Of a stretch of 64,000 nt of DNA, positions 60,162 through 64,000 are shown in pieces. Origin of the DNA: Streptomyces sp. APSN-46.1 (GTDB lineage Bacteria; Actinomycetota; Actinomycetes; Streptomycetales; Streptomycetaceae). Numbering within the stretch: the first letter of the stretch is position 1; each line of letters opens with the position of its first letter. The stretch lies in assembly GCF_022815725.1 (NCBI RefSeq), contig NZ_JALGRF010000011.1, positions 124,001-188,000 on the forward strand, written 5' to 3'. The notes under the pieces were generated by a model that had not been told where the DNA came from, did no database searches, and worked only from the letters and a program-made list of their open reading frames with translations. Made by a program: the position numbers and the translations under genes.

Positions 60162-61559
60162 TCAGTCCGACAGGCGGGCGAGGATGGCCGGACCGAGGTC
60201 CGTGACGTCGCCCGCGCCCATGGTGAGAACGAGATCGCCCGGCTTCGCCATTCCCGCGATGACGTCGGCGACGTCGTCCTTCTCGTGCTCGGCGCTGACG
60301 TCGGCGCCCGCGGCACGGGCCGCGGAGATGATGATCTCGCTGGTGACGCCGGGGATCGGGTCCTCACGGGCCGGGTAGATGTCCAGGACCACGGCGGAGT
60401 CGGCGAGCGCGAGGGCCTGGCCCATCTCCTTGCCGAGCTCCTGGGTGCGGGAGAACAGGTGCGGCTGGAAGACGACCAGGATCCGGGAGTCCGCGGCGGC
60501 GCCGCGGATGGCCTCCAGGTCGGCGGTCATCTCCGTCGGGTGGTGCGCGTAGGAGTCGATGACCTGCACGCCGGCCGCCTCGCCCTTGAGCTGGAGGCGG
60601 CGCTTGACGCCGGTGTACTTGCCGAGGGCCGAGGCCAGGTTGTGCGCCGGGATCCCGAGGGCGACACCGGCCGCGAGGGCGGCGACGGCGTTGTGCGCGT
60701 AGTGGCGGCCGGGGACCGAGACGGTGAAGGTGAGCATCCGGCCCCCGATGACGACCGTGACCTCGCTGGCCAGGCCGCGCGGGGTGATCTTGGTGATCCG
60801 GACGTCGGCGCCCTCTTCCTCGCCGTAGGTGACCACGGTCAGGCCGGCCGCCCCGGCGACGCGGCGGGCGATCTCGGCGGCGCCCGCCTGGCTGTGGGCC
60901 ACGACCAGGGTGCCGCCGGGGACGATCTTGCCGACGAAGGTCTCGAACGACTCGTAGATCTCTTCCATCGACGCGTAGTTCGCGTGGTGGTCGAGTTCGG
61001 CGTTGAGGATGATCGCGACCTGCGGGGTGTACTTGTGGAAGCTGCGGTCGCTTTCATCCGCCTCGGCCACGAAGATGTCGCCCTCGCCGTGGTGGGCGTT
61101 GGAGCCCGGGGCGTCCAGGTCGCCGCCGATGGCGTACGAGGGGTCGAGGCCCAGGGCCGACAGGGACACCGCCAGCATCGAGGTGGTGGTGGTCTTGCCG
61201 TGCGTACCGGCGACGGCGATCGGGCGCAGGCCGTCCATCAGGCCCGCGAGGGCGTCGGAGCGGTGCACGACGGGGATGCCGAGCTCGGCGGCGCGGGCCA
61301 GCTCCGGGTTGTCGGAGCGGATGGCGCTGGAGACGACCACGCAGGTGGAGTCGGCGGCGAGGTGGCCGGCGGCGTGCCCGATGTGGACCGTGGCGCCGTG
61401 GGCGCGCAGCGCCTGGGCGGTCTCGGAGTCACGGGAGTCGCTGCCGGCGACCTTCGCGCCGCGCTGGGCGAGGATCTTCGCGATGCCGGACATCCCGGCG
61501 CCGCCGATGCCGATGAAGTGCGGACGTTCCATGGCGGTCGGCAGGCCGGGCGGCGTCAT
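60162..61559 (-). CDS. murC: UDP-N-acetylmuramate--L-alanine ligase
   Basis: This is the first amino-acid ligase of peptidoglycan synthesis. The N-terminal UDP-binding motif GIGGAGMSGIA, the ATP loop AVAGTHGKTTTTSM at about 113-126, VAEADESDRSF, LNAELDHHANY and the C-terminal PHLFSRT are typical. It has 465 aa. I chose ATG 61559 because GGGGAG lies upstream. In Streptomyces murC is separate from the main division and cell-wall cluster, as here. Confidence 0.95.
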   Translation of the reverse strand: MTPPGLPTAMERPHFIGIGGAGMSGIAKILAQRGAKVAGSDSRDSETAQALRAHGATVHIGHAAGHLAADSTCVVVSSAIRSDNPELARAAELGIPVVHRSDALAGLMDGLRPIAVAGTHGKTTTTSMLAVSLSALGLDPSYAIGGDLDAPGSNAHHGEGDIFVAEADESDRSFHKYTPQVAIILNAELDHHANYASMEEIYESFETFVGKIVPGGTLVVAHSQAGAAEIARRVAGAAGLTVVTYGEEEGADVRITKITPRGLASEVTVVIGGRMLTFTVSVPGRHYAHNAVAALAAGVALGIPAHNLASALGKYTGVKRRLQLKGEAAGVQVIDSYAHHPTEMTADLEAIRGAAADSRILVVFQPHLFSRTQELGKEMGQALALADSAVVLDIYPAREDPIPGVTSEIIISAARAAGADVSAEHEKDDVADVIAGMAKPGDLVLTMGAGDVTDLGPAILARLSD

Positions 61560-61632
61560 ACGGGTTCTCCCCAAGGTGCGGGTCGGTACGTCGGAAGTCT
61601 CGGCACCCTCGGCGAGGGTGTCGGACGCCAGC

Positions 61633-62100
61633 CTATTCGTTGTGGGCGAAGAGCTTGAGCACGGGAACGCCGACCTTGTGCCGCGCCCGCGAGGCCCAGT
61701 CCCGGTGGAAGAACTCCTCCACGAAGTGCGGGGCGGTCAGAACGATCACCTCGTCGGCGTTGGTCTCTTCCACGACGGCCTTCAGTTTGTCGAGGGGATG
61801 GTGCTCGACGATCTGTCCGACGGCCGTGGCGCCCTTCGTGCGCAGGGCCTGCAGCGAGTGCTCCAGGGCGTTCTCGGCGGGACCCCGGGCGGCCTCGCCC
61901 TCGGGTTCGTCGGCTTCCCGGAGGGCCTCGGGGAGCTCACCGAGCGCTACGTCGTCGATGGCGCGCAGCAGTCGGTCCTGGTCGCCCCGGGGCTGCATGA
62001 GGACGACGAAGGAGACCGGGTCGTCTCCGTGAAGGGTGGTGACGAAGTCCACGTCGACCGGGGTCAGCGGCTGCTCGATCATCAATACGCTCGTGAACAC
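61633..62100 (-). CDS. Conserved small protein, universal-stress-like fold (unrecognised)
   Basis: I do not recognise a named family. It is 155 aa with alternating beta/alpha pattern and the C-terminal segment DEVIVLTAPHFVEEFFHRDWASRAR, where HFVEEFFHRDW suggests a nucleotide- or sugar-binding turn like universal stress proteins. The start is GTG 62100: AAGGAG lies 9 bases upstream, whereas the ATG at 62118 contains that sequence and would place it downstream. It lies between murC and the RibD-like reductase on the same strand. Confidence 0.7.
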   Translation of the reverse strand: MFTSVLMIEQPLTPVDVDFVTTLHGDDPVSFVVLMQPRGDQDRLLRAIDDVALGELPEALREADEPEGEAARGPAENALEHSLQALRTKGATAVGQIVEHHPLDKLKAVVEETNADEVIVLTAPHFVEEFFHRDWASRARHKVGVPVLKLFAHNE

Positions 62101-62248
62101 GGACGCCCTCTCCTTCATGGGCCGAGGCCGGTCGGCCGGCCCCTGCGGAAACCATCCTGCCCCGCTGTCGCGCGGGGCCTCGCACGGATATATCTGCCCA
62201 GGAATGTGCCCATCGGAAGCTAAGCGGAACGACAAATTCCGCTTCTTC

Positions 62249-63046
62249 TCAGATCCGACGGTAGCTCGTGAAGAGGAACCCGGCCTCTTCCAGTACGGAG
62301 GCGGGCGCCAGCCGGTGCGGTACGGCGACCGAGGGGCCCCCGGCGATGCGCTGGGCGTCGCCCGCGGTGAGCATCGGGGAGATCGTCAGGCACAGCTCGT
62401 CCAGGGCGTCGGCGGCCACGAACTGGCCCAGCAGCCGGGGGCCGCCCTCCGTGAGCTGGCGCCGCAGACCCCGGTCCGCGAGCTCCCGTACGACCCGGGC
62501 CGGGTCCACGACCGAGCCGTCGCCCGCCAGGACGACCTCCGCCCCGGCCTTGGCGGCGGCGGCCACCCGGTCGGCGGGCGCGGCGGCGCCGGTGACCACC
62601 AGGGTGGGCACGAGCGGGGAGGTGAACAGGGGCAGCGAGAAGTCCAGGTCCAGGCTCGCGGTGATCACCGCGATGGCGGGGGCGGGGCCCTGGCCGGCCG
62701 CCTCGCGGCGGGCCGCGAAGGCCTCCCGGGCCCGGGCCGGGCGGTAGCCCTCCTGGCGAACCGTTTCCGCGCCGACGATCACCACATCGGCCAGTGCCCG
62801 CAGCGTGCCGAAGATCCGCATGTCGGTCTCGCCGGAGATGGGCTGCGAGCGCCCGTCGTGCTGGGCGGCCCCGTCGAGGGTGGAGACCATGTTCGCCCGC
62901 AGCCAGTGGGCGTCGCCGGCGAGCGGCGGGTACGCGTAGGCGTCCGCGAGCTCGTCCAACGACCACTCCCGGTCGGCCTGGGCCGCCGAGGTCGTCGCTG
63001 GTGTCGTCGCTGATGTCTGATCGGTCACAGGGAACAGGCGTCGCAT
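62249..63046 (-). CDS. RibD C-terminal-domain reductase
   Basis: This is a pyrimidine/dihydrofolate-reductase-like enzyme using NADPH. The domain spans about 40-260: MVSTLDGAAQHDGRSQPISGETDMRIFG, ADVVIVGAETVRQEGYRP, LTEGGPRLLGQF. Full-length riboflavin RibD also needs a deaminase domain, which is absent, so the substrate may be another pteridine or pyrimidine. It has 265 aa with a Thr/Ala-rich N-terminus. The ATG at 63046 has no ribosome site. It diverges from zapE. Confidence 0.85.
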   Translation of the reverse strand: MRRLFPVTDQTSATTPATTSAAQADREWSLDELADAYAYPPLAGDAHWLRANMVSTLDGAAQHDGRSQPISGETDMRIFGTLRALADVVIVGAETVRQEGYRPARAREAFAARREAAGQGPAPAIAVITASLDLDFSLPLFTSPLVPTLVVTGAAAPADRVAAAAKAGAEVVLAGDGSVVDPARVVRELADRGLRRQLTEGGPRLLGQFVAADALDELCLTISPMLTAGDAQRIAGGPSVAVPHRLAPASVLEEAGFLFTSYRRI

Positions 63047-63068
63047 CGGTGCAGTGTTACACGCCCCG

Positions 63069-63074
63069 TAGAGT
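63069..63074 (+). promoter_or_regulatory. -10 box of a probable leaderless transcript (zapE)
   Basis: TAGAGT ends 8 bases before the GTG at 63083, identical to the acnA -10 box. Confidence 0.5.
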
Positions 63075-63082
63075 GAAGGGCT

Positions 63083-64000
63083 GTGTCAACCTCTCTCTCG
63101 ACCTCTGGTCCCGCCATCGGGCGGCAGCCGACAGCCGACGCCGGCCCGCTCGCCCTGTGCGCCCGCGAGCCGCACGTGCCCGCCGAGCGCCTGGTCGCAG
63201 AGATGGTGCCGCCGCCGCGCTTCGACGCAGTGCGCTTCGACACGTACGACCCGGACCCGGAGCAGCCGAGCCAGACCGAGGCCGTCACCGTCCTGAGCGG
63301 CTTCGCGGCCGGTCTGGGCGGGGCGCACGCGAGCGGCGCCGGCAAGCGGCGCTGGTTCGCGAAGAAGCCTGCCGCGCCGACCGCCCCGCGCGGGGTCTAC
63401 CTCGACGGCGGCTACGGCGTCGGCAAGACCCACCTGCTGGCCTCGCTGTGGCACGCCACCCCGGCCGAGCCCGCGCTCAAGGCCTTCGGCACCTTCGTGG
63501 AGCTGACCAACCTGGTCGGCGCGCTGGGCTTCCAGCAGACGGTGCGGACGCTGGGCGGGCACCGGCTGCTGTGCATCGACGAGTTCGAGCTGGACGACCC
63601 GGGCGACACCGTGCTGGTGTCCTCGCTGCTGAGCCGGCTGGTCGAACAGGGCGTGGCGCTGGCCGCGACCTCCAACACCCTGCCCGGCAAGCTCGGGGAG
63701 GGCCGGTTCGCCGCCGTCGACTTCCTCCGGGAGATCCAGGGCCTGTCCGCGCACTTCCGGCCGCTGCGGATCGACGGCCAGGACTACCGCCACCGCGGCC
63801 TGCCCGAAGCCCCGGCACCGTTCTCCGAAGAGCAGGTGGCCAAGGCCGCGTACGCGACCCCGGGCGCGAGCCTGGACGACTTCCCGGGCCTGCTGGAGCA
63901 CCTGGCGCGGGTGCACCCCAGCCGGTACGGGGCCCTGACGGACGGGATAGCGGCCGTCTGCCTGACGGACGTCGGCCCGGTGCCGGACCAGTCGACGGCG
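63083..64000 (+). CDS. zapE: Cell division protein ZapE (AFG1-like ATPase), 3' end outside window
   Basis: This is an AFG1-family ATPase, associated in E. coli with the division ring. The frame is open to the last base of the window. Walker A is GGYGVGKTHLL, Walker B LLCIDEFELDDP, sensor-1 ATSNTLPGKLGEGRFA, and the family segment FREIQGL-like DFLREIQGLSAHFRPLRIDG is present. A Gly/Ala-rich insert lies before the P-loop. GTG 63083 starts just after a TAGAGT -10 box, so it may be leaderless. The C-terminal part is missing because of the window edge. Confidence 0.9.
   Translation, partial: MSTSLSTSGPAIGRQPTADAGPLALCAREPHVPAERLVAEMVPPPRFDAVRFDTYDPDPEQPSQTEAVTVLSGFAAGLGGAHASGAGKRRWFAKKPAAPTAPRGVYLDGGYGVGKTHLLASLWHATPAEPALKAFGTFVELTNLVGALGFQQTVRTLGGHRLLCIDEFELDDPGDTVLVSSLLSRLVEQGVALAATSNTLPGKLGEGRFAAVDFLREIQGLSAHFRPLRIDGQDYRHRGLPEAPAPFSEEQVAKAAYATPGASLDDFPGLLEHLARVHPSRYGALTDGIAAVCLTDVGPVPDQSTA

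Overview
The window is a very GC-rich actinobacterial chromosome segment, almost certainly from Streptomyces: GTG starts, GTGA/ATGA stop-start overlaps, AAGGAGG-type ribosome sites, TAGNNT-type -10 boxes and perfect GC hairpins between genes. From memory, gene order from the HTH-MurA fusion and acnA through ngcEFG, rok, xylFGH, dxs, fadBA, hemE, hemG and hemQ to murC parallels the SCO5998-SCO6060 region of S. coelicolor; this was not checked by search. It is chromosomal core with some accessory genes. I see no tRNA, rRNA, CRISPR array, insertion sequence or phage genes.

Layout. 1-7.5 kb: the 3' part of an XRE-type regulator, then a five-gene oligopeptide ABC importer. 7.5-15.3 kb: a secreted-type-independent S9 peptidase, an MFS exporter, a cytochrome P450, an Excalibur lipoprotein, a Nudix hydrolase, a dienelactone hydrolase and a 48-aa small protein. 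15.3-20.1 kb: an HTH-MurA fusion, a Tat-exported amidohydrolase and a divergent LacI regulator. 20.2-23.2 kb: acnA with a rich leader (promoter, 18-bp palindrome, iron-box-like site). 23.3-31.7 kb: a sugar block, ngcEFG (GlcNAc/chitobiose uptake), the ROK regulator and xylFGH. 31.9-35.4 kb: dxs and an amino acid permease. 35.5-42.3 kb: an LCP ligase, a fatty-acid beta-oxidation pair, an RNase D-like enzyme and an orphan LuxR regulator.

42.7-49.5 kb holds three genes of the coproporphyrin-dependent haem route (hemE, hemG/cgoX, hemQ) interleaved with DUF3000, a CoA-disulfide-reductase-like flavoprotein and a DUF4349 lipoprotein. 49.6-55 kb holds a secreted tripeptidyl-aminopeptidase-type hydrolase, the DUF692/TIGR04222 pair and a Pth2-domain protein. 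55.1-57.5 kb is an AIM24 / ABC ATPase / membrane protein operon and a 63-aa zinc-ribbon protein. The end carries a polysaccharide deacetylase, PPK2, msrB, murC, a small conserved protein, a RibD-like reductase and the 5' part of zapE.

The best candidate for an undescribed system is 51625-54083: a DUF692 (MNIO-type, multinuclear iron oxidase) enzyme fused to a C-terminal domain resembling MNIO partner proteins, translationally coupled by a GTGA overlap to a membrane protein whose tail is a Ser/Gly run with eight regularly spaced cysteines. This looks like a cysteine-modifying enzyme with its membrane-anchored substrate. Second is a pair of matching palindromes (YATCTC-N6-GAGATA) upstream of acnA and the HTH-MurA fusion, suggesting one regulator for both.
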